A stretch of DNA of 64,000 nucleotides from an uncultured Rickettsiales bacterium (GTDB lineage: Bacteria > Pseudomonadota > Alphaproteobacteria > Micavibrionales > GCA-2720935), in assembly GCA_950054255.1 (NCBI GenBank), contig CATLOR010000001.1, positions 186,001 to 250,000 on the forward strand. The letters run 5' to 3'. Of the stretch, positions 7,473 through 17,028 are shown piece by piece (the stretch's first letter is position 1; every line of letters starts with the position of its first letter). The notes beneath the pieces were generated by a model, which was not told where the DNA came from, made no database searches, and saw nothing but the letters and a program-made list of their open reading frames with translations. The position numbers were made by a program, and so were the translations under genes.

Positions 7473-9434
7473 ATGAAAATCATTTTACCAGATAGTTCCG
7501 TAAGAGAATACGACCAAGGCGTTACAGGCGCAGAAATTGCAGCCAGCATTGGTACGGGACTTGCGAAAGCAGCAATTGCCATCAAGGTAAATGGTGTCTT
7601 AAAAGATCTTTGTGATCCAATCACAGAAGACTCGTCTGTGGCGATCATAACAATCACGGATGAAGAAGGTCTTGATATCATGCGTCATACTTTAACCGCG
7701 CAGGTTCTAGCGCGCGCTGTTAAAGACTTATACCCATCTGCAAAACTCGCCATTGGGCCAACAATTAAAGATGGCTTTTATTATGACGTTGATTTTGAAG
7801 ACCCCATCTCCTCAGACGATCTTCCAGTAATTGAAAAAAGAATGAGGCAGATCATCGAAGAACAAAGCGCTGTTGTTAAGAAAATTTATTCAAAAGACGA
7901 TGCTCTTGCCCTTTTCAAAGAAAAAGGAGAGCCTTATAAACAAGAAATTATTTCAGACTCAACAGAAGGTAATCAGTTCCAAATTTATCACCAAGGTGAA
8001 ACCGGGTTTATTGATCTGTGTCGTGGACCTCACCTATCAACCTTGAAACAAATTGGTGCTTTTAAACTGACAAAACTTGCTGGTGCTTACTGGCGCGGGG
8101 ATAGCGACAATAAAATGCTCACGCGCATTTATGGGACTGCTTGGAAAGATGAAAAAGCATTAAAAGCCTATTTATTGCGTATGGAAGAAGCTGAAAAAAG
8201 AGATCACAGAAAGCTTTCACAAGAAATGGACTTATTCCACTTTCAAGCGGAAACACCAGGACAAGTTTTCTGGCATAATAATGGCTGGACAGTATACCGT
8301 GCTCTTGAGAACTATATTCGTGAAAAGCTTTATCGCCACGATTATGAAGAGGTAAACACCCCACGCATTGTAAATAAAGATCTCTTCGTGCGCTCAGGAC
8401 ACTGGGAGAAATTTGGGACAGATGAAATGTTTGTAACAGAAGCTTATGGCGATCAAACTTATGCGCTTAAGCCTATGAATTGTCCGTGTCACGTTCAGAT
8501 TTTCAACGATACAACACGCAGTTATCGTGATCTTCCTATTCGTATGTCAGAATTTGGAAACTGTTACCGTCAAGAAGCACGTGGCGCTCTACACGGCTTG
8601 ATGCGTGTTGCTTCTATGGTGCAAGATGATGCGCATATTTTCTGTCGCCCAGATCAAATCAAGGACGAAATTAAGCTCTTAAATAATTTAATTTCCGAAA
8701 TTTATTCTGAACTTGGCTTTAATGACTTCTTTGTCCGTTTCTCTGATCGACCAGAAAAGCGCGTTGGCTCTGATGAAGTATGGGACGCAGCAGAAGATTC
8801 TTTAAAAGCAGCCTGCGATGAAGTCGGTATTAAATGGCAACTCCATTCTGGTGAAGGGGCGTTTTATGGGCCTAAACTAGAATTTGTCCTACGTGATGCA
8901 ATTGGTCGTGAATGGCAATGTGGAACAATTCAGCTTGATTTCAATTTACCAACACGTTTAAACGCTACTTATATTGATGAAAAAGGCGAAAAGCAATTCC
9001 CTGTCATGATCCACCGTGCCCTTGTTGGATCGCTTGAGCGTTTTGTAGGTATTTTAATCGAACATTTTGCAGGAAATTTCCCTTTATGGATTGCTCCGCG
9101 TCACCTTGTTCTTTCTGGTATTACAGAGAAAAATACACCGCATTGTGAAAAACTTCTTAAACGATTTAAAGACGCTGGCCTTCGCGTAGAAGTTGATGAT
9201 CGTAACGAGAAGATTAATTATAAAATCCGTGAACATATGAATGCCAAAGTCACATTCGTCGGTGTGATTGGAGATAAGGAAGAAGAAAATGACACGATTA
9301 CTGTTCGTCGTCTAGGTGATGGGAAACATACAAAAACATACAAAGTTGATGAATTCCTAGACTTAATGTTGAGCGAGATCGAGAATAAGACGCTTCCACC
9401 AAGTTTTAAAACCGTGCAGGATGAAGCTGCCTAA
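7473..9434 (+). CDS. thrS: Threonyl-tRNA synthetase
   Basis: ThrRS charges tRNA-Thr. The 653-residue protein has the full layout: TGS domain (1-60), editing domain N2 (about 62-225), class II catalytic core (about 240-535) with motif 2 (FGNCYRQEARGALHGLMR) and the zinc cysteine in MNCPCHVQIF, motif 3 (HRALVGSLERFVGILIEHF), and an anticodon-binding domain. The editing-site pair C183/H187 (CRGPH) is present. However, the upstream HxxxH pair (H73/H77 in E. coli) reads H72-TLTA-Q77 here, so the second histidine is replaced and one residue is inserted. Proofreading of Ser-tRNA-Thr may therefore be altered. Identity is certain, the editing inference is not. Confidence 0.98.
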   Translation: MKIILPDSSVREYDQGVTGAEIAASIGTGLAKAAIAIKVNGVLKDLCDPITEDSSVAIITITDEEGLDIMRHTLTAQVLARAVKDLYPSAKLAIGPTIKDGFYYDVDFEDPISSDDLPVIEKRMRQIIEEQSAVVKKIYSKDDALALFKEKGEPYKQEIISDSTEGNQFQIYHQGETGFIDLCRGPHLSTLKQIGAFKLTKLAGAYWRGDSDNKMLTRIYGTAWKDEKALKAYLLRMEEAEKRDHRKLSQEMDLFHFQAETPGQVFWHNNGWTVYRALENYIREKLYRHDYEEVNTPRIVNKDLFVRSGHWEKFGTDEMFVTEAYGDQTYALKPMNCPCHVQIFNDTTRSYRDLPIRMSEFGNCYRQEARGALHGLMRVASMVQDDAHIFCRPDQIKDEIKLLNNLISEIYSELGFNDFFVRFSDRPEKRVGSDEVWDAAEDSLKAACDEVGIKWQLHSGEGAFYGPKLEFVLRDAIGREWQCGTIQLDFNLPTRLNATYIDEKGEKQFPVMIHRALVGSLERFVGILIEHFAGNFPLWIAPRHLVLSGITEKNTPHCEKLLKRFKDAGLRVEVDDRNEKINYKIREHMNAKVTFVGVIGDKEEENDTITVRRLGDGKHTKTYKVDEFLDLMLSEIENKTLPPSFKTVQDEAA

Positions 9435-9445
9435 GCTATATGATC

Positions 9446-9883
9446 TTAAGCAGATTGATATATATCCTGCTCTAAACCGATCATAATATCTGCAAGTGCG
9501 CCATATGCTTCGCCCCATGCGGATAGAACCTCGTCTGTTGCACCTTCTTTTAAAACTTCTTTCATTGAGAGCAATAAAACTTCGCCAACGATTGGGTAAT
9601 GTTCTGGCTGAACATTCGACTGTGTGTGTCTATCAGCAATACGACTCACGGCACCGCTTAAGGCTTCTAAATTATCAATATGACGCGCATAGGCTAAAAC
9701 ACTTGCTGCTAACGCTTTTGGCTGTTTCCCAGAGCGTTGATTTTCGTCATCAAACATTTCTTTAACCTCTGGATATAATTCAAATAGACGTTTATAGAAA
9801 TGAGTTGTTAATGTTTCTCCATGTTCTTCTAAAACAGGAATAGTTGCTTTTACTGTATCAATTGTTTTTTGAGATAATGGCAC
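9446..9883 (-). CDS. Single-domain globin, Vitreoscilla hemoglobin type
   Basis: This is a 145-residue heme protein very similar in pattern to Vitreoscilla hemoglobin (Vgb) along its whole length: TIPVLEEHGETLTTHFYKRLF with the B10 tyrosine, KQPKALAASVLAYARHIDNL with Gln at E7, the proximal His in ADRHTQ, HYPIVGEVLLLSMKEVL, and AWGEAYGALADI. There is no FAD/NAD reductase domain, so it is not a flavohemoglobin. The family binds O2 and NO and supports respiration or nitric-oxide detoxification. It is convergent with thrS (11 bp apart). A strong symmetric hairpin at 9951-9972 separates it from the next gene upstream. Confidence 0.93.
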   Translation of the reverse strand: MPLSQKTIDTVKATIPVLEEHGETLTTHFYKRLFELYPEVKEMFDDENQRSGKQPKALAASVLAYARHIDNLEALSGAVSRIADRHTQSNVQPEHYPIVGEVLLLSMKEVLKEGATDEVLSAWGEAYGALADIMIGLEQDIYQSA

Positions 9884-9943
9884 TCCTTAGCCTCCTTTTA
9901 AAACTACAAACAAAAGTCTACCCTGTTCACTCTTTAAGTAAAA

Positions 9944-9977
9944 CAAAAAAAGGCAGAGAAATTTCTCTGCCTTTTTT
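9944..9977. terminator. Bidirectional intrinsic terminator
   Basis: A perfect palindrome at 9951-9972 (AGGCAGAGAA/ATTTCTCTGCCT) is flanked by an A-run on the left and a T-run on the right. It can therefore stop transcription from either side. It lies 21 bp beyond the stop of the minus-strand outer-membrane gene at 9999. Confidence 0.85.
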
Positions 9978-9998
9978 AATATTACTCTAAAATATCTT

Positions 9999-11087
9999 TT
10001 AAAAGCTCTTTTGCCATCCAAGGGTAAATTGGAAATCGGTTTCTAATTGAACACCATTTAAATCTCTGTATAGCGGGAATGTCGCTTCAGCCGCTAAACG
10101 ATGCCCTTTTAAAGCATTATTTTCTGTACCCAGTAAATTCACACCCAATCCTATATCAATCGTTTGACCCCCATAATTATTAGGATCGGCTGTTTGTACA
10201 GGTGCTGTAATCGCTGTATCAGAGCCTTTTATTTCCTGTTGGGTTGTGGCTGTAATACGCGCAGAAGTACTAATCCAAGGTGCCCATTGATAGCTCGCCC
10301 ATGTCGTCAGCTGGTGTTTATCACCCCATGCATACCCTTCATCATTTTCGTCTTCCAAGCGAATTTCAGCACTATATTGCGCCCCCCATCCCCAGACATC
10401 CTTATGGCCTGTATAAGTAATACCTGGTAAGAAATCATAAGTCCCCGTTCCTAACTGCATAGAGTAAGGCATGCGTAAAACAGGTGTTGTATTTGCAGGC
10501 GTTAAAACGCGTGCTTCTTCATCAATAGAACCTGTAGGCAAACTCAGACCCGTTTTGAGGTGAACATGATGCATCTCATCGTCATATAAACGAATAAGAC
10601 CCGCTAGTTTTGTATCTCCCCAGCCTGAGCTATGTGTTGTAAACTCACCTAAAACAGTTGTGCCAATCGGTGTCGCATAGGTAATATGCGTCATATCCTT
10701 TTCAATATAATCAATCATTGCAGATAAGGTCAGCCAATCTGTTGGCGCATACATTGTTCCAAACATATGCATATCCATGCTCATATCTGTTGGGACAACA
10801 CGTAAAGTTGCTGGTCCTGCATTTGGATTGGGTATAGTTGTCACAATCGTGGTTGGATCAATACCATCTGTGCCTTGGCGATTACCAGCCATATCCATAT
10901 GCATGACACGGTAGGACACCATCCACTCACCTTTCTTGTGCATATGATCTGCCATAACACCTATTGGGGCGTGTCCGCTCACAGTGCCTGTATGATCAAA
11001 AGTTATCGCCTCATGGGCGTGTGATTGTGATGAAAATGATAACGTCGTCGCTAGTCCTGCTAGCATAAATAAAGTGCGTATACGCAT
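9999..11087 (-). CDS. Outer-membrane beta-barrel protein, MetA/'transporter' family
   Basis: This 362-residue protein has a cleavable signal peptide (LAGLATTLSFSSQSHA, cut after SHA) and a His/Met-rich mature start (APIGVMADHMHKKGEWMVSY, then MHMDMAG and MSMDMHMFG). The body alternates amphipathic strands and ends in an aromatic residue (TLGWQKSF), as outer-membrane barrels do. The pattern matches proteins usually annotated as transporter or phenol MetA-pathway-like, often found next to copper/DUF2946 genes. A DUF2946 gene lies 53 bp upstream in the same direction, and the Met/His-rich N-terminus suggests copper or another soft metal. The substrate is inferred. Confidence 0.75.
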   Translation of the reverse strand: MRIRTLFMLAGLATTLSFSSQSHAHEAITFDHTGTVSGHAPIGVMADHMHKKGEWMVSYRVMHMDMAGNRQGTDGIDPTTIVTTIPNPNAGPATLRVVPTDMSMDMHMFGTMYAPTDWLTLSAMIDYIEKDMTHITYATPIGTTVLGEFTTHSSGWGDTKLAGLIRLYDDEMHHVHLKTGLSLPTGSIDEEARVLTPANTTPVLRMPYSMQLGTGTYDFLPGITYTGHKDVWGWGAQYSAEIRLEDENDEGYAWGDKHQLTTWASYQWAPWISTSARITATTQQEIKGSDTAITAPVQTADPNNYGGQTIDIGLGVNLLGTENNALKGHRLAAEATFPLYRDLNGVQLETDFQFTLGWQKSF

Positions 11088-11140
11088 AAGTTAAATCTCC
11101 TAATTGATTTAATGTTTAAAAAAGTAAAATAAAAAAATGA

Positions 11141-11515
11141 TTAGGAGATAACAGGCGGCGCACGGGCCTCAAAAGAAATATCTAAGAAGGTTGAAAAGAC
11201 TTGTTTGTATGCCCCTGCAACGATAAAAGCTGTCACAAATAAATCAGCTTGAAAAGCCGGATCAGATACAAAAACAACTTTGTGAACCGCATTTGAAAAA
11301 CAAAACTCACAATACGATGTTAGTTCTACGTCTTCATCAAACGTTGGCGTTTTTAGCGTCTTAGATCCCCATGCTGTACAAATCTCAATAAAAGAGGCGT
11401 TACCTGAAATAAATTGACACGCAGGCGAGATTGTTGAGGTTATTAATCCCAAGATCAAACATAAATGAATCAATTTTGAGCGAAAAAATATCATACAGCT
11501 TTTAATACTCAACAA
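11141..11515 (-). CDS. DUF2946-family small exported protein
   Basis: This 124-residue protein has an N-terminal hydrophobic segment ([19 protein letters not shown]), a central CEFC cysteine pair and the C-terminal ARAPP signature typical of DUF2946. Family members are small envelope proteins often encoded near copper-responsive outer-membrane genes. That fits the Met/His-rich barrel gene immediately downstream. The start at 11515 overlaps the end of the adenine deaminase gene by seven bases. A second ATG at 11494 would avoid this overlap and give a cleaner signal peptide. Confidence 0.65.
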   Translation of the reverse strand: MLSIKSCMIFFRSKLIHLCLILGLITSTISPACQFISGNASFIEICTAWGSKTLKTPTFDEDVELTSYCEFCFSNAVHKVVFVSDPAFQADLFVTAFIVAGAYKQVFSTFLDISFEARAPPVIS

Positions 11516-12519
11516 TCATGTGATGCACAATAGGTGTTTAATATACCGATCATTTTTTCTTTTTGATTATCATTCACAAAACTTGCTTCGAACGCATTTC
11601 TAACAAGCGTTTTTAACTCACCCTTTGTCAAGTCAAGAGCTTCTTGGATCGCGATGAAATTTTCATTCATATATCCACCAAAATAAGCTGGATCATCAGA
11701 ATTCACAGTTGCTTTCAACCCTTTATCTAGCATTGTTTTTAAGGGATGCTCTTTTAAATCTTTAACCACCGCTAATTTTAAATTAGAAAGTGGACATACC
11801 GTTAACGCCAGTCCTGTATCAACAACACGATCAACGAGCGCCTCATCGTCTAAACAACGATTACCATGATCAATGCGATCAATCGCCAAAAGATCAAGCG
11901 CTTCTTCAACATAATCAGCAGGTCCTTCTTCACCGGCATGAGCAACGGCTATAAACCCTTCTTCTTTTGCACGCGCAAAGACACGCTCGAACTTTGAGGG
12001 AGGATGTCCAACTTCAGAAGAGTCCAACCCTACGCCTAAAATACGTTCCTTATAAGGAAGTGCTTGCTCTAATGTTTTAAATGCTTCTTCTTCACTTAAG
12101 TGACGCAAAAAGCACATAATCAAATGTGAGCTAATGTCAAATTTGGCTTGCGCGTCTTGAAGCGCGCTCCAAATACCATCAATCACAGTTTTAAATTCAA
12201 CGCCTCTACTCGTATGTGTTTGTGGATCAAAGAATATCTCTGTATGGATCACATTCTGTTCTGCCATTTTCTCCATATAAGCCCATGTTAGATCATAAAA
12301 ATCTTGCTCATGGAGCAATACTTGTGCGCCTTCATAATAAATATCTAAAAACTCTTGAAGGTTATTAAAATCATATGCTGCGCGGACTTCTTCTACTGTT
12401 TTAAAACGTAGATCACACTTATTACGTTTTGCAATTTCAAACATCAATTCAGGTTCAAAACTCCCTTCAATATGAAGGTGTAGTTCTGCTTTTGGTAATC
12501 CTTGGATAAAATCTTTCAT
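11509..12519 (-). CDS. Adenine deaminase of the adenosine deaminase superfamily
   Basis: This 336-residue metal-dependent amidohydrolase has the ADA-fold signatures: zinc ligands in [18 protein letters not shown] with the catalytic Glu, [16 protein letters not shown] and [11 protein letters not shown]. The details ([34 protein letters not shown] block, [25 protein letters not shown]) match the subgroup that deaminates adenine to hypoxanthine (yeast Aah1/Pseudomonas PA0148 type) rather than true adenosine deaminase. I therefore prefer adenine deaminase, in purine salvage. It is divergent from the aldehyde dehydrogenase gene. Confidence 0.87.
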   Translation of the reverse strand: MKDFIQGLPKAELHLHIEGSFEPELMFEIAKRNKCDLRFKTVEEVRAAYDFNNLQEFLDIYYEGAQVLLHEQDFYDLTWAYMEKMAEQNVIHTEIFFDPQTHTSRGVEFKTVIDGIWSALQDAQAKFDISSHLIMCFLRHLSEEEAFKTLEQALPYKERILGVGLDSSEVGHPPSKFERVFARAKEEGFIAVAHAGEEGPADYVEEALDLLAIDRIDHGNRCLDDEALVDRVVDTGLALTVCPLSNLKLAVVKDLKEHPLKTMLDKGLKATVNSDDPAYFGGYMNENFIAIQEALDLTKGELKTLVRNAFEASFVNDNQKEKMIGILNTYCASHDC

Positions 12520-12592
12520 GGAGGCTCTTCTCTTTCGTCTATATTCGGATTATATTAATACTAATTCATAAATCAAACAAAAAGGTGACCTC

Positions 12593-14002
12593 ATGCAACA
12601 TGCTTCTATTACACCCCCTATTACACACAATCTTATCTCTACGAATCCTTCTCGTAATTATGAAGTCCTAGGTACAATACCCATTTCGTCTGAAGATGAA
12701 ATTAATCATGCCATCGCGCAAGCACGTAAAGCATTTCCAAAATGGAAAGCACTGCCTTTAGAAGAACGTCTAATTTATGCTCGCAAATTAAGAAATGCGT
12801 TCGTTGATAAACATGAGCGCTTAGCACAATTAACAAGTAAAGAAATGGGACAGACGATTACATTAGCTCGTGCAACTGTTGACAGAGCGATTGCTTATAT
12901 GGACTGGTCTTTAGAAAATGCGCCTCGCTGTCTTGCACCTGAAGTTTCTTACGAAACAGAAGAAGAGATCAATGAATTAATTAAAGAGCCACATGGTGTT
13001 GGTGCCTGTATTAGTCCTTGGAATTTTCCACCCTCAAATTTTGTATGGGCCTGTTACCAAGGATTAATTGCTGGTAATACTGTTGTGTTTAAAAACTCTG
13101 AAGAAGTACAGCTTTTTGCTAAAGAACTAGAAGAAATAGCACACAAAGATGTCGATTTCCCTGAAGGTGTTTTCACTATCATTTATGGAGATGCCGAAGC
13201 TGCCAAGACACTTGTTGAGGGCGATATTGATTATATTAATTTCACAGGCAGTACACGTGTAGGCCAGATTTTGTATAAAAAAGCCGCTGAAAAATTTATT
13301 CCTGTAACATTAGAAATGGGAGGATCAGATCCTGCTATCGTTTTTGCAGATGCCGATCTTGACCTAACAATTCCTCAACTATATGCAGGCCGTTTTAATA
13401 ATTGTGGTCAAATTTGCTGTTCAACAAAACGCTTAATTGTTCATGAAGATATCCTTACAAAAGTTGTACAAAAGCTATCTGGGATACTTGCAACAAAACA
13501 AATTGGTGACGCCTTAAATGAAGAAACAGATATTGGCCCCCTCGCGGCTAAACGCCAACAAAAACTGCTTATTGAACAAGTTGAAGATGCGGTTGCAAAA
13601 GGCGCAAAAATTGTCTGTGGCGGCGCAGTGCCAGAAGGGTTAACCGGCGCATATTATGAACCAACACTTCTGACCAACATTACCCCTGATATGCGTGTTT
13701 GGCATGAAGAAGTTTTTGGCCCTGTTTTACCGATTGTGTCTTTTTCAACTTATGAAGAAGCCATCGAAAAAGCCAATGACACCATTTATGGCCTTGGCTC
13801 TTCTATTTTTACAACTGACAAAACTTTAGCAGCAAAAGCCACAAAAGATATAAAAGCCGGCATGGTGCGTGTAAATGAAACCCATTACAGTAAGCCAGAA
13901 AATCCGTTTGGTGGCACAAAACTCTCAGGTATTGGTCGTGAGAATGGTAAAATGGGTTTTGACGACGTCACCTACACAAAAATCACAGCACGCGAGAAAT
14001 AA
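12593..14002 (+). CDS. NAD(P)-dependent aldehyde dehydrogenase, succinate-semialdehyde type
   Basis: This 469-residue protein is of the ALDH superfamily. The visible motifs are the cofactor-binding GNTVVFKNSEEV and FTGSTRVGQ, the catalytic Glu in LEMGGSDP, the catalytic Cys in NNCGQICCSTKR, and EVFGPVLPIVSF. Overall it resembles the Sad/GabD-like group that oxidises succinate semialdehyde to succinate. It reads divergently from the adenine deaminase gene, with an AGGTGACC ribosome-binding region upstream. The precise aldehyde cannot be fixed from the sequence. Confidence 0.87.
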   Translation: MQHASITPPITHNLISTNPSRNYEVLGTIPISSEDEINHAIAQARKAFPKWKALPLEERLIYARKLRNAFVDKHERLAQLTSKEMGQTITLARATVDRAIAYMDWSLENAPRCLAPEVSYETEEEINELIKEPHGVGACISPWNFPPSNFVWACYQGLIAGNTVVFKNSEEVQLFAKELEEIAHKDVDFPEGVFTIIYGDAEAAKTLVEGDIDYINFTGSTRVGQILYKKAAEKFIPVTLEMGGSDPAIVFADADLDLTIPQLYAGRFNNCGQICCSTKRLIVHEDILTKVVQKLSGILATKQIGDALNEETDIGPLAAKRQQKLLIEQVEDAVAKGAKIVCGGAVPEGLTGAYYEPTLLTNITPDMRVWHEEVFGPVLPIVSFSTYEEAIEKANDTIYGLGSSIFTTDKTLAAKATKDIKAGMVRVNETHYSKPENPFGGTKLSGIGRENGKMGFDDVTYTKITAREK

Positions 14003-14009
14003 AAAAATA

Positions 14010-14486
14010 TTATAATTTAGTTTGCATTGTAGCAGATACGCCTGCGACTGACTTGTCTGTGACACGTACAATATCACGTGTTTCAATCTGTATCTTTCCT
14101 GATAAGGGAGGTTCATTTGCATGTGCTTGGAAATCTCCTCTGAATGTCGTTTGCTCTCCACATTCGGCCATCACGACACGCGCACCACTTTCATAGCGTT
14201 GCTCAAAGAAGTCCATAAAGATATTATCACTCCCATTTTGAACAGTTTGCTCAATACAAGCATCATATTCTTCTAATAAACCTACATGTGATGCTATCTC
14301 TCGTGCATCTTCCAAGAAAGACGTTCCTTGCTCTTGATTATAAGAAGTACTGGCATCTAAAGTAAATGCTGATACAGACATTACAGGATCTGAAGCCTCT
14401 TGTGACAAAGCTGTGTTTGTAAATAAGCCTCCAATAACAGATACAGCAAATATACCTGCTATCTTTTTTAAAGAATTTGTTTTCAT
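14010..14486 (-). CDS. Exported hypothetical protein, 158 residues
   Basis: It has a clear signal peptide (KIAGIFAVSVIGGLFTNTALS, probable cut near ALSQ). The mature domain of about 130 residues contains two cysteines (YDACIEQ and MAECGEQ) that could form a disulfide. I do not recognise the family. It is convergent with the aldehyde dehydrogenase (7 bp apart) and divergent from nrtR. It is probably periplasmic. Confidence 0.7.
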   Translation of the reverse strand: MKTNSLKKIAGIFAVSVIGGLFTNTALSQEASDPVMSVSAFTLDASTSYNQEQGTSFLEDAREIASHVGLLEEYDACIEQTVQNGSDNIFMDFFEQRYESGARVVMAECGEQTTFRGDFQAHANEPPLSGKIQIETRDIVRVTDKSVAGVSATMQTKL

Positions 14487-14622
14487 TTAAACCTCACGTT
14501 GTGTATGAATCTTATAAAACAAATATTAAAAATATGTAAACAAACTATTTTACACGCTATTTATTCCATATTGAGCATAAATCACTTTTCAAATACCCAC
14601 AAAGCAGGTATAGAATAGAGAT

Positions 14623-15639
14623 ATGAGTAATACACATGATTTATCGAGCTTAATTCAAATTGGTCTAAACGCTGTCGTCTTTGCTGTGCACAAAGATGAT
14701 GCGAAAGTGCTTGTTGTCCCTCAAAATACGCCTTCAAACCCAGAGAAGACAGACTCTCTCCCCTCAGGGCTTTTTGATCCTGTTAAAGATCGCACATTAA
14801 ATCTAGGATTACGTCGCTGGATTCATGATCTAACAGGTCTTCAGGTCGGCTATGTTGAGCAGCTTTATACCTTTGGGAATAAGTACAGAGATTCACGCGA
14901 AGCAGATGGTGGTCCACGATATTTATCGGTTAGCTACTTAGGCCTAACGTCAGAAAAGGAGCCTGCAGAAGATTCTCATGCGAAATGGGTTGATATCTAT
15001 CATTATCTCCCATGGGAAGATTGGCGCGACGGACGCCCAGCGCTTATTAATGAAGTTATCTTACCAGAATTAGAAAAATGGTGCTTAGAAGAAACAAACA
15101 GTGCGGATGTAAAACGTCGTCAAGGACAAGTCTTTATGGCTTTTGGAGATAGAGACGATCATTTTGACCATGAACGTGTTTTAACGCGTCTAGAACTCTT
15201 ATATAATTCGGGATTATTATTCGAAGCCCATCGCGATTTCCAAAATTTAAAACGTCATGTGAGTTCATTTCCGATTACACGCGACCTTGAAACCCATAAC
15301 GATCTAAAAGAACGTGTTAGCCCCAAATTAGGGCTCTCCATGTCCCTCGATCATCGCCGTATTTTGGCAAGTGCTTTAGAACGCGTACGGGGTAAACTCC
15401 GCTATCGTCCGCTTGTCTTTGAATTAATGCCTGAGGAATTCACACTCTTTCATCTACAGCGCGTTGTTGAGGCACTCTCTGGGACACGCCTACACAAACA
15501 GAATTTCCGTCGCTTGATGCAAAATGAACAGCTTGTCGAAGAAACAGGCCGCATGGAAGCCCTAGAACGTGGCCGTCCAGCCGCCCTCTTCCGTTTCAGA
15601 GAACAAGTCTTCCACGAAAGACCTATGCCTAAGGCTTAA
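14623..15639 (+). CDS. nrtR: NrtR-type NAD biosynthesis repressor (Nudix + winged helix)
   Basis: This 338-residue protein has an N-terminal Nudix-fold domain (about 10-150; NAVVFAVHKDDAKVLVV, LPSGLFDP, LRRWIHDLTGLQVGYVEQLYTFG). The catalytic Nudix-box glutamates are not evident (the RExxxEExGxx pattern is absent). A linker and a C-terminal winged-helix domain follow (LRYRPLVFELMPEEFTLFHLQRV). That is the NrtR family, which represses NAD genes and releases DNA on binding ADP-ribose. The location supports it: it lies upstream of nadA-nadB-nadC, whose promoter carries paired dyads (15871-15887 and 15898-15914). It is longer than the usual NrtR of about 230 residues, with an extra central segment of about 80 residues. 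Confidence 0.85.
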   Translation: MSNTHDLSSLIQIGLNAVVFAVHKDDAKVLVVPQNTPSNPEKTDSLPSGLFDPVKDRTLNLGLRRWIHDLTGLQVGYVEQLYTFGNKYRDSREADGGPRYLSVSYLGLTSEKEPAEDSHAKWVDIYHYLPWEDWRDGRPALINEVILPELEKWCLEETNSADVKRRQGQVFMAFGDRDDHFDHERVLTRLELLYNSGLLFEAHRDFQNLKRHVSSFPITRDLETHNDLKERVSPKLGLSMSLDHRRILASALERVRGKLRYRPLVFELMPEEFTLFHLQRVVEALSGTRLHKQNFRRLMQNEQLVEETGRMEALERGRPAALFRFREQVFHERPMPKA

Positions 15640-15861
15640 TTATAACGATTTAAAGAAACGGTTTTTGGGTTTTTCTAACCGCTTTCAATGGACGATTATG
15701 AGCGCGGCGCTGAACTTAAAGCATAAATTCTTGGCGTGACACATGTGTTCCTGAGATCACTGTGTCATATTTCATATAACCTATTGTTAACCAAATTGCA
15801 TTTGAAACAGCGGTCGTAGTAATTTTGCGGTAATCGAAATAAGCAACAAAAAAAAAACCTC

Positions 15862-15914
15862 TTGACTTTTATACTCATTAAGAACATAATTATATTAATA
15901 CTCATAAAGAGTAT
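15862..15914 (+). promoter_or_regulatory. nadA promoter with two NrtR operator-like dyads
   Basis: A sigma-70 promoter is visible: TTGACT (15862-15867), 17 bp, CATAAT (15885-15890). A 17-bp dyad with perfect 6-bp arms, ATACTC-ATAAA-GAGTAT, lies at 15898-15914 over the likely transcription start. A second imperfect copy, ATACTC-ATTAA-GAACAT (15871-15887), lies between the -35 and -10 elements, 27 bp away start to start. This is a classic repressor layout. The nrtR gene directly upstream makes NrtR the likely binder; that is inference from context. Confidence 0.7.
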
Positions 15915-15987
15915 AAAAAAGAATTACAAATTTGATTAAAAAATTTTTGATACAAATATGCTCAAACAGAGCAATAAGGAGATAAAA

Positions 15988-17028
15988 ATGGCACCATTAG
16001 AATTCACAAAGCAAGTTGAGCAGGCAACGGCAGATATCTACAAAAAAGTAGAAAACGTGATTAGTCCTATCGAGTGGGCTGAGTTCGCACCCTATATTTA
16101 CCGCATTAATCAATTAAAAAAAGAGAAGAATGCGGTGATTTTGGGGCATAATTACATGACACCTGAGGTTTTTCACGGTGTGTCTGATTATGTTGGTGAC
16201 TCTTTAGGGCTAGCACGTGAAGTTGGTAATACAACAGCGGATGTTATTGTTCAATGCGGTGTTCATTTTATGGCTGAAACCTCAAAAATCTTAAACCCTG
16301 AGAAAACAGTCCTGATCCCTGATATGGAGGCAGGATGTTCTTTGGCAAGCTCTATCACAGCTGAGGATATACGTATGCTTCGCCAAAAATATCCTGGGGT
16401 GCCAATTGTCACTTACGTGAATACAAGTGCAGAGGTTAAAGCTGAGTGTGATATTTGCTGTACAAGTGGAAACGCTGTTGAAATTGTTGAAAGCATGGAA
16501 AGCGACACTGTTTTATGTATTCCTGACCAGTATCTAGCAAAATGGGTTGCAGGACAAACAAGTAAGAAAATCCTTACTTGGGCAGGGGCTTGTGAAGTCC
16601 ATGAACGCTTCACAGGTGAAGAACTTCGCGCTTATCGTAAACGCTATAACGGTGAGATCACTGTGATTGCTCACCCAGAATGTCCAGAAGATGTACAGTT
16701 AGAGGCTGATTTCGTTGGTTCAACAAGCGGCATGATTAACTTTGCCAAAGATAAACGCCCCAAACGTATCTTAATGGTAACAGAATGTTCTATGAGCGAT
16801 AATGTGGCGGCTGAGGTGCGTGATGTGGAATTTATCCGTCCGTGTAATCTATGCCCGCACATGAAGCGCATTACCCTACCAAAGATTTTACAAGCGCTTG
16901 AAACATTAGAACCCCGCGTTGAAGTTGACCCTGAGGTTGCAGCGCGCGCCAAAGTTGCAGTTGATCGCATGTTAGCGGTTAATGAGAAAAAAGTGCGTGA
17001 TATCAAAGATGAAAGACGTATAGCATGA
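15988..17028 (+). CDS. nadA: Quinolinate synthase NadA
   Basis: This enzyme condenses iminoaspartate with dihydroxyacetone phosphate to quinolinate, using a [4Fe-4S] cluster. The three cluster cysteines sit in [25 protein letters not shown] and [11 protein letters not shown]. Other blocks are [24 protein letters not shown] and HPECPEDV. I chose the ATG at 15988 (346 residues) because AAGGAG stands seven bases upstream; an ATG at 15958 has no such site. The stop overlaps nadB by four bases (ATGA). It is the first gene of nadA-nadB-nadC-sufU-like, downstream of the dyad-bearing promoter. Confidence 0.97.
   Translation: MAPLEFTKQVEQATADIYKKVENVISPIEWAEFAPYIYRINQLKKEKNAVILGHNYMTPEVFHGVSDYVGDSLGLAREVGNTTADVIVQCGVHFMAETSKILNPEKTVLIPDMEAGCSLASSITAEDIRMLRQKYPGVPIVTYVNTSAEVKAECDICCTSGNAVEIVESMESDTVLCIPDQYLAKWVAGQTSKKILTWAGACEVHERFTGEELRAYRKRYNGEITVIAHPECPEDVQLEADFVGSTSGMINFAKDKRPKRILMVTECSMSDNVAAEVRDVEFIRPCNLCPHMKRITLPKILQALETLEPRVEVDPEVAARAKVAVDRMLAVNEKKVRDIKDERRIA

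Noticed and set aside
11509..12519. Plain adenosine deaminase (add) as gene name
   Set aside because: The motif details match the adenine-deaminase subgroup of this superfamily better than true Add.
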